DNA from: Sinomonas gamaensis
GTDB lineage: Bacteria; Actinomycetota; Actinomycetes; Actinomycetales; Micrococcaceae
DNA: 64,000 bases
Assembly: GCF_005876955.1 (NCBI RefSeq)
Contig: NZ_SSCL01000006.1
Span: 1-64,000 of the forward strand
Reading direction: 5' to 3'
Below, piece after piece: positions 34,689 to 42,624 of this stretch. The stretch's first letter is position 1; the number at the start of each line of letters is the position of its first letter. The notes below the pieces were generated by a model that saw only the letters and a list, made by a program, of their open reading frames with translations, searched no databases and had not been told where the DNA came from. Both the position numbers and the translations under genes were made by a program.

Positions 34689-35405
34689 ATGACGGTGGAT
34701 CTGCCACTCGCCCAGGAATTGGCGGTGCTGACAGCCCGTCTTGCCGACCTTCTGCTGACCCGCGAGACCGCCGCGGACGCCGTCCAGTCCCTCGCACAGG
34801 CCGCCATGGAGGCGGTCCCCCACGCGACGGGAGCGGGGGCAACCTTGATCGACGAACGCGGGCGCGAAACCAGCACCGGCGCGACCGATGAGGCCGTGCT
34901 GGAGGCCGACCGGCTTCAATACGACATGGGCCAAGGTCCTTGCCTCAGCGCGTGGGCCGAGGAAAGAACCCAGGTCATTACCGATATCGCAACCGAAAAC
35001 CGTTGGCCCCTCTGGACTCAGCCCGCCGCCCTTTTGGGGCTGCGCTCTGCGATGAGCACGCCGCTGACGGCTGGGGTCACGACCATCGGTGCGATGAAGG
35101 TCTATTCGAACACACCGGGGACATTCACGGAGCGCGACGCTCGTCTTCTCGAGATGCTCGCGCGCCCCGCGGCCGTGATGCTCGCCAACGTGCAGGCAAG
35201 AGACGCTGCCGAACGGGCGAGTCAGCGGATGTCCCAAGCAATTGCGGACCGCGACGCGATTCGCATGGCAACAGGGATCATGATGGAACGGGAACACCTC
35301 GACCCCGACGAGGCACTTTCCAGGATCATGTCCCTTTCACGGCTCGAGCAGAGGGCCCTTCGCGACATCGCCCAGGAGATCGTTGCTGGGCGACCTGTTC
35401 TCTGA
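34689..35405 (+). CDS. GAF-ANTAR RNA-binding antiterminator, copy 2
   Basis: About 238 residues. GAF domain with DMGQGPCLSAWAEERTQVI and LGLRSAMSTPL, then an ANTAR module with DAIRMATGIMMEREHLDPDEALSRIM near the C-terminus. Similar in layout to the preceding gene but clearly diverged. A GTG directly in front of the ATG is an alternative start. It precedes a small hypothetical gene by 8 bp. Confidence 0.88.
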   Translation: MTVDLPLAQELAVLTARLADLLLTRETAADAVQSLAQAAMEAVPHATGAGATLIDERGRETSTGATDEAVLEADRLQYDMGQGPCLSAWAEERTQVITDIATENRWPLWTQPAALLGLRSAMSTPLTAGVTTIGAMKVYSNTPGTFTERDARLLEMLARPAAVMLANVQARDAAERASQRMSQAIADRDAIRMATGIMMEREHLDPDEALSRIMSLSRLEQRALRDIAQEIVAGRPVL

Positions 35406-35413
35406 GGACCAGG

Positions 35414-35722
35414 ATGGATACGGGCAGCAACGGGGCAGAGAGGCAATGGAAACTTACCCGAGAGGCCGTCGAGGCCGCGGGGCTCACCATCGGGCAGGTG
35501 TGGTTACGGTACTTCAGCCTGACCGGTAGCGCGGGTGAGTACGAAGTCGATGCCTACCTCAACGGACTGCTCGTCCTTCCCACAGTGCAGCGCGACCTCG
35601 TTTCCCACGCCGTCAACGAGCTCATCAGCGAGAAGGCACAGCCGCTGAAAGCGCCGTACAGCTACAACCTTGACGGGAGGGGACCGTCCAAGGCGCCGGA
35701 CGAATCGGGGGACGCTCCTTGA
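35414..35722 (+). CDS. Hypothetical protein following the ANTAR pair
   Basis: 102 residues, start ATG 35414 behind GAGGACCAGG. Soluble, with LTIGQVWLRYFSLTGSAGEYEVDAYLNGL and QRDLVSHAVNELI. This pattern is common as a conserved hypothetical protein in Arthrobacter beside GAF or ANTAR genes as far as I recall. Function unknown; probably co-transcribed with the two ANTAR genes. Confidence 0.65.
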   Translation: MDTGSNGAERQWKLTREAVEAAGLTIGQVWLRYFSLTGSAGEYEVDAYLNGLLVLPTVQRDLVSHAVNELISEKAQPLKAPYSYNLDGRGPSKAPDESGDAP

Positions 35723-35735
35723 TCGTTAGCGCGGG

Positions 35736-36596
35736 TCAGCCGAGCGAATAGGCAGCCTCTGTCCAGAGGTGAACGAGCGCGTAAGCGCGGAACGGTCGCC
35801 AAGCCTGCGAGCGAGCCTCGGCCTCTCGAGCGGTAATTCCACCGAGGGCCCGTCTGAGCACGAGGTCCCCAGGTGCGAAGGCGTCGCGATCCCCGAAGCG
35901 CACGGAGAGATAGTCGACCGTCCACGGCCCGATGCCCGGGATCGCGAGAAGTTGTTCCCGCGTCAGCGCGGTGCCTGCTCCCCACCACTTCTTGGCGAGG
36001 GCGACTACGGTGCGCGCCCGGGCCGAAGTGAGGCCAACGGCGGCGCGCAACTCCTCGAGGTCCGCCGCAGCGAGAGCGTCGGGGCGCGGGAACGTCCGGA
36101 GGCCCGAGGGCGTTGGCTCGCCGAACGCTGCGACGAGGCGTCCGGAGAACGTGCGACCCGCCGCGAGGGAGACCTGCTGCCCGAGGACGGTCGTCACCGC
36201 AGTCTGGAATCGATTCGTGGTGCCGATGACGCGAAGTGCTGGTCGTGCTGCGACGAGCGGTGCTAGGCGGGCGTCGGGGCTCAGCGCGGACCGGATGGGA
36301 TCGAGGTCAGTGTCGAGGTCCAGCCAACGCCGGACGGATTCGACGAGCGCGTTTGCCGCGGAAGCCTCAAGCACCGGCTCGAACTCCACGTCCACGCCCT
36401 CTCTCCCGAAGCGAACTCTGACCGTGCGCGGACCTTCCGGCCCTGAAAGCACCCGGGAATGTGTCATCGCGTCGACATCGGTGACCTCGGCTCCGGGCAC
36501 GTTGTGAGCCGCAAGGCTGCCGAGCACAGCTGCCGGGTCCATGCCGCCGGGAGCGTCGAGATGGACCGCGACATTGCGTCCCATCGTTACGCCCAC
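35736..36596 (-). CDS. alkA: DNA-3-methyladenine glycosylase II (AlkA-like, HhH-GPD)
   Basis: About 286 residues (282 if started at the ATG 36584). The helix-hairpin-helix is visible as LLAIPGIGPWTVDYLSVR, followed by the catalytic Asp in AFAPGDLVLRRAL; FQTAVTTVLGQQVSL opens the HhH-GPD core. It removes alkylated purines, leaving an abasic site. No Ada domain is fused in front, unlike many actinobacterial AlkA proteins; the MGMT function is supplied by the ogt genes of the same operon. Overlaps tag by 10 bp. Confidence 0.92.
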   Translation of the reverse strand: MGVTMGRNVAVHLDAPGGMDPAAVLGSLAAHNVPGAEVTDVDAMTHSRVLSGPEGPRTVRVRFGREGVDVEFEPVLEASAANALVESVRRWLDLDTDLDPIRSALSPDARLAPLVAARPALRVIGTTNRFQTAVTTVLGQQVSLAAGRTFSGRLVAAFGEPTPSGLRTFPRPDALAAADLEELRAAVGLTSARARTVVALAKKWWGAGTALTREQLLAIPGIGPWTVDYLSVRFGDRDAFAPGDLVLRRALGGITAREAEARSQAWRPFRAYALVHLWTEAAYSLG

Positions 36597-37210
36597 ACAC
36601 CCGACGATCCGCGCCTGTGGCTGTTGACGAGGTGGGTGTCGATGATTCCGACGGCCTCCATGAGGGCGAACATCGTGGTGGGCCCTACGAAGGAGAAGCC
36701 CTTCTTCCTGAGCGCCTTTGAGAGGGCCACCGATTCGGGCGAGGAGCTCGGAATTTCTGAGAGCGTCGAAGGTGCCGGCGTGGCCATGGGCTGGAACGAC
36801 CAGACAAAGTCCACCAGGCCGCCTTCTTCACGGAGCGCGATGGTCGCTTGCGCGTTGCGGATGGTCGCCTGGATCTTCGCCCGGTTCCGAATGATGCCCT
36901 CGTTCTGCATGAGCCGTTCGACGTCGTCCTCGGTGAAGGTGGCCACCCGGTCCGGATCGAAGCTCAGGAAGGCCTCGCGGAACGCGGGACGCTTGCGAAG
37001 GATCGTCGCCCAAGAAAGGCCGGCCTGGAAGCCCTCAAGGCTGATCCGTTCGAAGAGACCCTGCTCGTCGCGGACCGGCATGCCCCATTCGGTGTCGTAG
37101 TACTCGCGCATGAGGGCGTCGGTGCTGGCCCAGGTGGGCCTCGCCAATCCGTCCTCGCCCACAACAACCCCGCCCGCGACAACCGCCGTGTCAGTCGTCA
37201 GCTCGCTCAT
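36587..37210 (-). CDS. tag: DNA-3-methyladenine glycosylase I (Tag-like), zinc ligands changed
   Basis: 207 residues with EYYDTEWGMPVRDE, LEGFQAGLSWATILRKR and KGFSFVGPTTMFALMEAVG, the Tag signatures; the Glu of LEGFQAG matches the catalytic-pocket Glu. Against E. coli Tag as I recall it, the N-terminal Cys and His of the zinc snap are Pro and Tyr here, and the C-terminal Cys is replaced in DTHLVNSHRRG, so the zinc site looks lost. It still should excise 3-methyladenine. Overlaps alkB by 4 bp. Confidence 0.9.
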   Translation of the reverse strand: MSELTTDTAVVAGGVVVGEDGLARPTWASTDALMREYYDTEWGMPVRDEQGLFERISLEGFQAGLSWATILRKRPAFREAFLSFDPDRVATFTEDDVERLMQNEGIIRNRAKIQATIRNAQATIALREEGGLVDFVWSFQPMATPAPSTLSEIPSSSPESVALSKALRKKGFSFVGPTTMFALMEAVGIIDTHLVNSHRRGSSGVWA

Positions 37211-37893
37211 TCTGTCCCCTTATCTTCTGATCCGCCCAGCCCTGTCTCACGCAGCGTGATGTTGATACGTCCTGATTCGATTCCGCAGCCCTCAGGAGCT
37301 GTTTCCGCGAAGATCTTGGTGACGCCGTGGAAGGCCAGCCGCGACGGCCCGCCGAAGACGAAGAGGTCGCCCGACTCGAGGATCACGTCCTCGTACGGAC
37401 GGCCGCGTCCCTCGCTGTTGCCGAAGCGGAACTGGCAGGCATCGCCGATGGAGAGGGAGACGACCGATTCCAGGGAAACCTCGTCCTTGTCCTGGTGCAT
37501 CCCCATCCGCGCGCCGGCATCGTAGTAGTTCACGAGCGCGGTGTCCGGGGTGTACGTTGCCTGGTCCAGCCCGTAGGCCTCGGAGACGGCGAGGCGCCCG
37601 AGGCGGACCATCCATTCGGGAAACGGCAACACCTGCTGGCCGTTCACGTCGGTGGCCTCGCGCGTGTACTTGTAAGGCTGCCAATGCCACCCGAGGCACA
37701 CCGTCTTGACCGACATCTCGTGGCCCCGGATCTTGGCGCCGCGCAACGGCACGGGTCCTCGCACCCATTCGCGATAGCGCGCGGAGATCCACCCCTGTTG
37801 CTCGAGCGAAAGCCAGCCCGGCACGTGCACCGCGCCGGGGGCAATCTCCCGGCGCGGTCGGGCCATGAGGTCGTCGCCGAAGAGAGCGCTCAC
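37207..37893 (-). CDS. alkB: AlkB alpha-ketoglutarate dioxygenase, DNA dealkylase
   Basis: 228 residues. The Fe(II) HxD is in MGMHQDKDE (about residue 135), the distal His in FHGVTK, and the 2-oxoglutarate-binding RxNxTxR in RINITLRETG. LSIGDACQFRFGN and GDLFVFGGPSRLAFHG are standard AlkB blocks. It oxidatively removes methyl groups from 1-methyladenine and 3-methylcytosine. Overlaps the ogt gene by 4 bp and tag by 4 bp. Confidence 0.94.
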   Translation of the reverse strand: MSALFGDDLMARPRREIAPGAVHVPGWLSLEQQGWISARYREWVRGPVPLRGAKIRGHEMSVKTVCLGWHWQPYKYTREATDVNGQQVLPFPEWMVRLGRLAVSEAYGLDQATYTPDTALVNYYDAGARMGMHQDKDEVSLESVVSLSIGDACQFRFGNSEGRGRPYEDVILESGDLFVFGGPSRLAFHGVTKIFAETAPEGCGIESGRINITLRETGLGGSEDKGTE

Positions 37894-38540
37894 GCCGCAA
37901 CTGCCTCAAGCCGCAGCAGCGACGACTTGGCGTCCAAGCCGCCGATATAGCCTCCGAGGCTTCCGTCCGTTCGCAGCACCCGGTGGCAGGGAACCACCAC
38001 AGGCAGGGGATTGGTGGCGCACGCGGTACCCACGGCCCTGACGGCACGCGGGTTCCCAACGGCCCGCGCGACTTCGGCGTAGCTCTCCGTGTGCCCGTAG
38101 GCAATCTCCGAGAGATGCTGCAGCACAGTGCGGCGGAACCCCGCCGAGAGGCTCAGGTCGATCGGAAGGTCGAAGGCCCTCCGGCGGCCGGAGAAGTACT
38201 CCTCCACCTGACGGGCTGCCTCGGCCAGCCTGGAGGGCGCCTCGAGGATCCTCGGGCTCAGACGCTCGGCAAGAACCGCGAGCACAGCCTCATGGCCCTC
38301 GCGTTCGTAGGCCACGCGGACGAGCCCGCGCTCGGTGGCGGCGAGCAGGAGCTTTCCGACAGGAGTCTCTACGACGCGGTACGCCACGTCCAGGACGCCC
38401 TCCCTAGACGCCCGTTCCGCCAAGCCGGCATGAAGCCTGCTGAGAACGCCCGGCTCGATCTTCACGAGTTCGGGCGAGATGACCAGGTCGACCGGCCCAA
38501 GACCGGTCGAGCTGCCAAGCGGCTGTGGGCTCGTGTTCAT
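37890..38540 (-). CDS. ogt: Methylated-DNA-protein cysteine methyltransferase with N-terminal extension
   Basis: 216 residues. The C-terminal MGMT domain has PVVVPCHRVLRTDGSLGGYIGG with the acceptor Cys; an RNase-H-like half precedes it (TPVGKLLLAATERGLVRVAYE). About 45 residues (PELVKIEPGVLSRLHAGLAERAS...) precede the usual start. The gene is embedded 4 bp into the sigma-factor gene and overlaps alkB. It repairs O6-alkylguanine; the tight linkage to a sigma factor raises the idea that alkylation of this protein also signals to the sigma (inference). Confidence 0.93.
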   Translation of the reverse strand: MNTSPQPLGSSTGLGPVDLVISPELVKIEPGVLSRLHAGLAERASREGVLDVAYRVVETPVGKLLLAATERGLVRVAYEREGHEAVLAVLAERLSPRILEAPSRLAEAARQVEEYFSGRRRAFDLPIDLSLSAGFRRTVLQHLSEIAYGHTESYAEVARAVGNPRAVRAVGTACATNPLPVVVPCHRVLRTDGSLGGYIGGLDAKSSLLRLEAVAA

Positions 38541-39037
38541 GCTGATTCCCCTTCTGCCGCCGCGACTGCGGTGGCCCGAAGCGATTTGATCCCGTCTGAA
38601 GCGGCCCTCCGCGCTGCTGCGGGGGAGCCACCAACGATCGCGGCAATGTCGTTGAACGGCAGATCGGCGAGGTACCGATAGGCAAGGACCTGCCGCTGTT
38701 TGTCTGGAAGCCGGGCAACCCTGAGCCAGATCGGGTCCACCTCTCCGTCTGCCTCCGGAAGACCATGGTCAGAAGGGCGCTCCGGCAGCTCGGACACCGG
38801 GACTGCCCGGCGGCGGACTGCTCTCACCGTATCCAGACTCTTCCTGTGGGCGATGGTCACGAGCCAAGCCTCGATGTTCGCATCGGCGGGAAGTTCCGGG
38901 TACGCCCGCAGTGCCGCCACGAACGTCTCCTGCCACACGTCCTCGGCCTCCGCCGGTCCCACGACCGCGCGGCACACCCGCAGCACGGTGGCGCCGTAGA
39001 GGACCACGAGTTTTTCGAAGGGCTGTTTCATGTCCAT
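38537..39037 (-). CDS. ECF-type sigma-70 factor of the alkylation-repair operon
   Basis: About 166 residues from ATG 39037 (or 39031). Region 2 is seen as GPAEAEDVWQETFVAALRAY with ANIEAWLVTIAHRKSLDTVR, and region 4 as LPDKQRQVLAYRYLADLPFNDIAAIVGGS. No anti-sigma with a membrane helix is next to it; instead ogt, alkB, tag and alkA follow with overlapping codons. Self-driven induction of the repair operon is the obvious reading. The long upstream extension of this frame runs through ogt copy 2 and is not coding. Confidence 0.9.
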   Translation of the reverse strand: MDMKQPFEKLVVLYGATVLRVCRAVVGPAEAEDVWQETFVAALRAYPELPADANIEAWLVTIAHRKSLDTVRAVRRRAVPVSELPERPSDHGLPEADGEVDPIWLRVARLPDKQRQVLAYRYLADLPFNDIAAIVGGSPAAARRAASDGIKSLRATAVAAAEGESA

Positions 39038-39090
39038 CACTGGGTAGACGCTGGGGCGGACCGAAATGTGAGGTGGGCGGAAGTGGAAGG

Positions 39091-39591
39091 TCAGAAGAGG
39101 CGCCCCGCCTTCACCTCGGGGGGCTCCTCGAGTTCGAGCAGGAATCGCTTCCGGTCTAGTCCTCCCGCAAACCCGGTCAGACTTCCGTCGCTGCCGATCA
39201 CCCGGTGGCACGGCACGATGATCCCCAGCGGATTGTGCCCCACGGCCTGGCCGACCGTCTGCGCGAGCCCGCGCCCGCCGAGCTGCTCGGCCAACGCCCC
39301 GTAGGTCGTCGTCGCACCGTACGGGATCTCGCGGAGCAGCCCCCACACGGCCAGCTGGAACGGGTTGCCGCGGGGCGCCGTCGTCAATTCGAACTCACGG
39401 CGCTCGCCGGCGAGGTATTCGCGCAGCTGGCGGGCAGCGTCGTCGAGCAATTCATCTCCGCCGACTCTCTCCCCGAACGACGCCTTCTGTGGAAGTGTCC
39501 AATGCCCGGGGAAGTACACGGCCGTAAGCGCTTCCCCGTCGGCGACGATGGTGAGGGACCCCAGAACGGTCTCGGCCCGGGTATGACGCAT
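39091..39591 (-). CDS. ogt: Methylated-DNA-protein cysteine methyltransferase, second copy
   Basis: 166 residues with IIVPCHRVIGSDGSLTGFAGGLDRKRFLLELE. The acceptor-site Cys and the NPFQLAVWGLLREIPYGATTTYG helix-turn-helix are intact. A conventional short Ogt, without the N-terminal extension of the copy two genes downstream. It precedes the sigma gene by 53 bp and follows tadA by 10 bp. Two MGMTs in one cluster suggest division of labour, repair versus sensing. Confidence 0.93.
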   Translation of the reverse strand: MRHTRAETVLGSLTIVADGEALTAVYFPGHWTLPQKASFGERVGGDELLDDAARQLREYLAGERREFELTTAPRGNPFQLAVWGLLREIPYGATTTYGALAEQLGGRGLAQTVGQAVGHNPLGIIVPCHRVIGSDGSLTGFAGGLDRKRFLLELEEPPEVKAGRLF

Positions 39592-39601
39592 GGTTCCATT
39601 C

Positions 39602-40093
39602 TCAGCGATGAGCGGCGAAGAACTCCCGCAGGACGTCCCCGCACTCTTCGCCGAGCACTCCTCCGTAGACCTCCGCCCGGTGGTTGAGCCGCCGTTCTCG
39701 CAGGACGTCGAACACGCTCCCGGCCGCCCCGGCCTTCTCGTCCCACGCCCCGAAGACGACACGAGGGATCCGGGCCAGGACAATGGCCCCCGCGCACATC
39801 GCACAGGGCTCGAGCGTCACCACGAGCGTGCAGTCCTCAAGCCGCCAGCCGTCGCCCGCCGCCCGCTCACGGAGGAAGGCAGCAGCAGCGCGGATCGCGA
39901 CCATCTCCGCGTGCGCTGTCGGGTCGCCGAGCGCCTCGCGCTCGTTGCGCCCCGCAGCGATCACCTCGCCGTCCGGCCCCGCGATGACGGCGCCGATCGG
40001 CACATCACCCGTGTCCAACGCGGCCTTGGCCTCCTCAAGGGCACGCCGCATCCACGCCTCGTGCGGAGAGGGCGGAAGTCCGGGGAAGGCCAC
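39602..40093 (-). CDS. tadA: tRNA-specific adenosine deaminase TadA
   Basis: 163 residues. Zinc-dependent deaminase motifs: THAEMVAIRAAA (HAE) and LEPCAMCAGAIVLARI (PCxxC), plus VPIGAVIAGPDGEVIA at the N-terminus and NHRAEVYGGVLGEECGDVLREFF at the end, the TadA pattern. It converts the wobble adenosine of tRNA-Arg(ACG) to inosine. First gene of the leftward run into the repair genes and divergent from the PAP2 gene. Confidence 0.94.
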   Translation of the reverse strand: MAFPGLPPSPHEAWMRRALEEAKAALDTGDVPIGAVIAGPDGEVIAAGRNEREALGDPTAHAEMVAIRAAAAFLRERAAGDGWRLEDCTLVVTLEPCAMCAGAIVLARIPRVVFGAWDEKAGAAGSVFDVLRERRLNHRAEVYGGVLGEECGDVLREFFAAHR

Positions 40094-40136
40094 GGTGTCA
40101 ATGATAGGTTCGCGGCAAAGAGCGAAGGGAGTTGCG

Positions 40137-40862
40137 GTGAGGGAGGCCCTTGCGGCACTCGGCCGACGGCTCGGCCCCTACGCGTCATTGTGGAGCCTGC
40201 TCGTCGCAGGTCTTGCGGTGATCCTCCTGCTCAGCTGGGCGGCGGGGGAGGTCTACGAGTCAGTCAAGGAGCACGATGCGCTGGCCGCCCTCGATGTTCC
40301 CGCGCTGCAGTACGCCATGTCCCTTCGGACTCCCGGCCTCGACACGGCTGTGACCCTTTTCACGGACATCGGGGGCAATCTTGGCGCACCTATTGTCGCC
40401 GCCGGGGCGACAGCCGTCCTCGCGGCCGCCTACCATCAGCGCCTTCCCGTGATCTTCATCCCGGCGGCCACTGTCGGCGCCTTTCTCATCACCTTCAGCG
40501 GCAAGACGATCACGGGCCGCAGTCGGCCGCCCCTCGCCGACGCGGTCCCGCCCTACGAATACTCGCCGTCGTTCCCCAGCGGTCACACACTCAACGGAAC
40601 CGTGATCGCGGGTGTGACCGTATACCTGCTGTGCCTCTACCTCCGGCGCGTCTCGGCGCGCGTGCTCGCGGTTATCGTCGGCGTGACGTACGCAGGCGCG
40701 ATGGGTCTCAGCCGCGTCTTCCTCGGCCATCATTGGCTCACCGACGTCGTTGCGGGCTGGGTCATCGGGCTGGCCTGGCTCTCCGCCGTCGTCCTCGCGC
40801 ACCGCGCCTTCCGACTCGTCCGGGCGCAGCGCGCGCAGGGCGTGGGCCGGTCGCCCAGCTGA
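40137..40862 (+). CDS. PAP2-family membrane phosphatase
   Basis: About 241 residues from GTG 40137, which follows GAAGGGAG. Six membrane helices. The three PAP2 motifs are present: KTITGRSRP, SFPSGHT, and SRVFLGHHWLTD, with the catalytic His and Asp. This group dephosphorylates undecaprenyl pyrophosphate or phosphatidate at the outer membrane face; which one cannot be told. An apparent longer frame upstream is the tadA gene read on the other strand. Confidence 0.93.
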   Translation: MREALAALGRRLGPYASLWSLLVAGLAVILLLSWAAGEVYESVKEHDALAALDVPALQYAMSLRTPGLDTAVTLFTDIGGNLGAPIVAAGATAVLAAAYHQRLPVIFIPAATVGAFLITFSGKTITGRSRPPLADAVPPYEYSPSFPSGHTLNGTVIAGVTVYLLCLYLRRVSARVLAVIVGVTYAGAMGLSRVFLGHHWLTDVVAGWVIGLAWLSAVVLAHRAFRLVRAQRAQGVGRSPS

Positions 40863-40940
40863 CAGGGAGCCCGTCCTGACGTGGAACGGCGGCGCCGGGC
40901 TGCTGCCCGACGCCGCCGCGCTCGCTGACAGCGCCGCGCG

Positions 40941-41105
40941 TCAAAGAACCGTCGCCCAGACAGCGACGACGGCCAAGATCACGCCCCAGGACACGAACAG
41001 CTGACTCCACCGCGGGCTCGGCCATTTAGCGGCCAACCACATCCCGAACAGCGCCCCCGTCGCTGCAGTGGAGTACGCGAGCAAGGAGACCATGAGCGCT
41101 TTCAT
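40941..41105 (-). CDS. Small two-helix membrane protein
   Basis: 54 residues: [24 protein letters not shown] and [19 protein letters not shown] form two membrane helices joined by a short basic loop ([11 protein letters not shown]). GAGGAGGAGGTGAG lies just upstream of the ATG at 41105, a strong ribosome site that fixes the start over longer upstream codons. Convergent with the PAP2 gene and divergent from upp. No function known. Confidence 0.8.
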   Translation of the reverse strand: MKALMVSLLAYSTAATGALFGMWLAAKWPSPRWSQLFVSWGVILAVVAVWATVL

Positions 41106-41190
41106 GCGTCTCACCTCCTCCTCGAGGATGCCGATCAGTGTACTCCCGCAGGCCGTTCCAGCCAGAGGCCCGAATGATAGTTTTGCAGCC

Positions 41191-41826
41191 ATGCGCACAC
41201 TCGTCGTGGACCACCCGCTCGTTGCCCACAAGCTGACGGTCCTGCGGGACAAGAACACGCCCAGCCCGGTCTTCCGGAGGCTCGCGGAGGAGCTCGTGAC
41301 CCTCCTCGCCTACGAGGCGACGCGGGAGGTGCGCACCGAGCCGGTCACGATCGAAACCCCGATCACGACGACGGTCGGCACCGCGTTCACCAAGCCCACC
41401 CCGCTCGTGGTGCCCATCCTGCGCGCTGGACTCGGGATGCTCGAGGGGATGACGACCCTAGTGCCGACTGCGGAGGTCGGCTTCCTCGGGATGGCGCGCG
41501 ATGAGGAGACCTTGGACATCGTCACCTACGCCGAACGGCTGCCTGAGGACCTGACCGGGCGGCAGGTGTTCGTCCTCGACCCGATGCTCGCCACAGGCGG
41601 CACGCTCAGCGAGGCGATCAAATTCCTGTTCCGCCGCGGTGCGAGCGACGTCACGTGCATCTGCATTCTGGCTGCGCCCGAGGGCCTGGCTCGCCTCGAG
41701 AAGAGTGTGGGCGACGCCAACGTCCACGTGGTGCTCGCCTCGATCGACGAACGACTCAACGAGAAGGCCTACATTGTCCCCGGCCTCGGCGACGCCGGCG
41801 ATCGGCTGTACGGCCTCGCGAAGTAG
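41191..41826 (+). CDS. upp: Uracil phosphoribosyltransferase
   Basis: 211 residues beginning [20 protein letters not shown]. The PRPP-binding loop [19 protein letters not shown] and the C-terminal [12 protein letters not shown] of Upp are intact. Catalyses uracil + PRPP to UMP for pyrimidine salvage. Actinobacterial upp is often near tadA, as here. A 50-bp palindrome begins at its stop codon. Confidence 0.95.
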   Translation: MRTLVVDHPLVAHKLTVLRDKNTPSPVFRRLAEELVTLLAYEATREVRTEPVTIETPITTTVGTAFTKPTPLVVPILRAGLGMLEGMTTLVPTAEVGFLGMARDEETLDIVTYAERLPEDLTGRQVFVLDPMLATGGTLSEAIKFLFRRGASDVTCICILAAPEGLARLEKSVGDANVHVVLASIDERLNEKAYIVPGLGDAGDRLYGLAK

Positions 41827-41876
41827 TTGCGCCGTCACGTCCGCAGGGCGCGCGCCCTGCGGACGTGATGGCGCAA
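41827..41876. repeat. 50-bp near-perfect palindrome after upp
   Basis: Bases 41827-41876 read the same on both strands except for one mismatched pair (41834/41869, a G-U in RNA). Arms TTGCGCC...GCAGGGCG flank a central CGCG. It starts one base after the upp stop and ends 5 bp before the convergent anti-sigma gene stop, so it can act as a two-way terminator. Its arm ACGTGATGGCGCAA also occurs at 44655-44668, so it belongs to a dispersed element. Confidence 0.75.
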
Positions 41877-41880
41877 GCAG

Positions 41881-42624
41881 CTAGCGCAGGCTTTCCGGGA
41901 GCTGGCCCGCCGGCGCCGACGGGGCAGGGAGCCCACCGGGAAGCGTGGGAAGCGTCGGCACAGGCACACCCAGATCGGGGCTCGGCAGCTGCGGCAGGGC
42001 ACCGGGGCTTGGGGTCGGGGCGGACGTCGCCCTCGGCGCCTCGGGCCGGATGCTCTGTGGCGCCGTCGGTCGGGCCGCGGACCCACCGGGACTCGGGCTC
42101 TCGGCAGGGGCCGGTGAGGTGGGCGCCGTCGTCGTGATGCCGCTGGTCGGCGAGCCATGCTGCCCGGGCTTCGACTCGCTGTGTCCGCCGAGCACTCCCA
42201 CGATCGTGCTGATTCCCTCATTCACCGACGAGCGGAAGCCTTCGTCCGCGGCCGCCGCTGCCGCTCCCGCCCCGACCGCGGCGGCGGCGATGATCGCCGC
42301 AGCGGCGAGCGGACGACGACGGCGGCCGCGTCGTGCGGGTCCGCCCGCCCCGGTACCGGGGACGGCGCGCAGGACGGCGGTAGCCGCGGGAGTGGTGGGC
42401 AGCTCGCTCGCGGAGGCGGCGCCGTCGTCCTCGGAAAAGTCGTCCTCGGAAACGTCCTCGGGAAGAAGGAGCGCTGCCAGCGGCCCCGGGGCGACCGGCT
42501 CACCGTGCGCGAGGGAGCGCAGTTCGGCGAGCAGCGGCCGGACGTCGTCAGCGCGCTCGGCGTCGACGTCCGTCAGGATCTCGTCGATGACCCTCTGGTC
42601 ATCCGCGCTAGGCGTGGCGTTCAT
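41881..42624 (-). CDS. Anti-sigma-like membrane protein with Pro-rich outer domain
   Basis: 247 residues. The N-terminal cytoplasmic part (about 100 residues, acidic) has no HxxxCxxC zinc motif. It is followed by a basic stop-transfer (RRGRRRRP) and one Ala-rich membrane helix, then a Pro/Ser/Thr/Ala-rich external tail (PTSPAPAESPSPGG...). This is the layout of an ECF anti-sigma factor; the gene overlaps the sigma gene by 4 bp. A role in holding that sigma inactive is inferred. Confidence 0.65.
   Translation of the reverse strand: MNATPSADDQRVIDEILTDVDAERADDVRPLLAELRSLAHGEPVAPGPLAALLLPEDVSEDDFSEDDGAASASELPTTPAATAVLRAVPGTGAGGPARRGRRRRPLAAAAIIAAAAVGAGAAAAAADEGFRSSVNEGISTIVGVLGGHSESKPGQHGSPTSGITTTAPTSPAPAESPSPGGSAARPTAPQSIRPEAPRATSAPTPSPGALPQLPSPDLGVPVPTLPTLPGGLPAPSAPAGQLPESLR

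Noticed and set aside
38537-39346. 269-codon form of the alkylation sigma factor
   Set aside because: The first 103 codons lie antiphase in the ogt gene; region 2 begins after ATG 39037.
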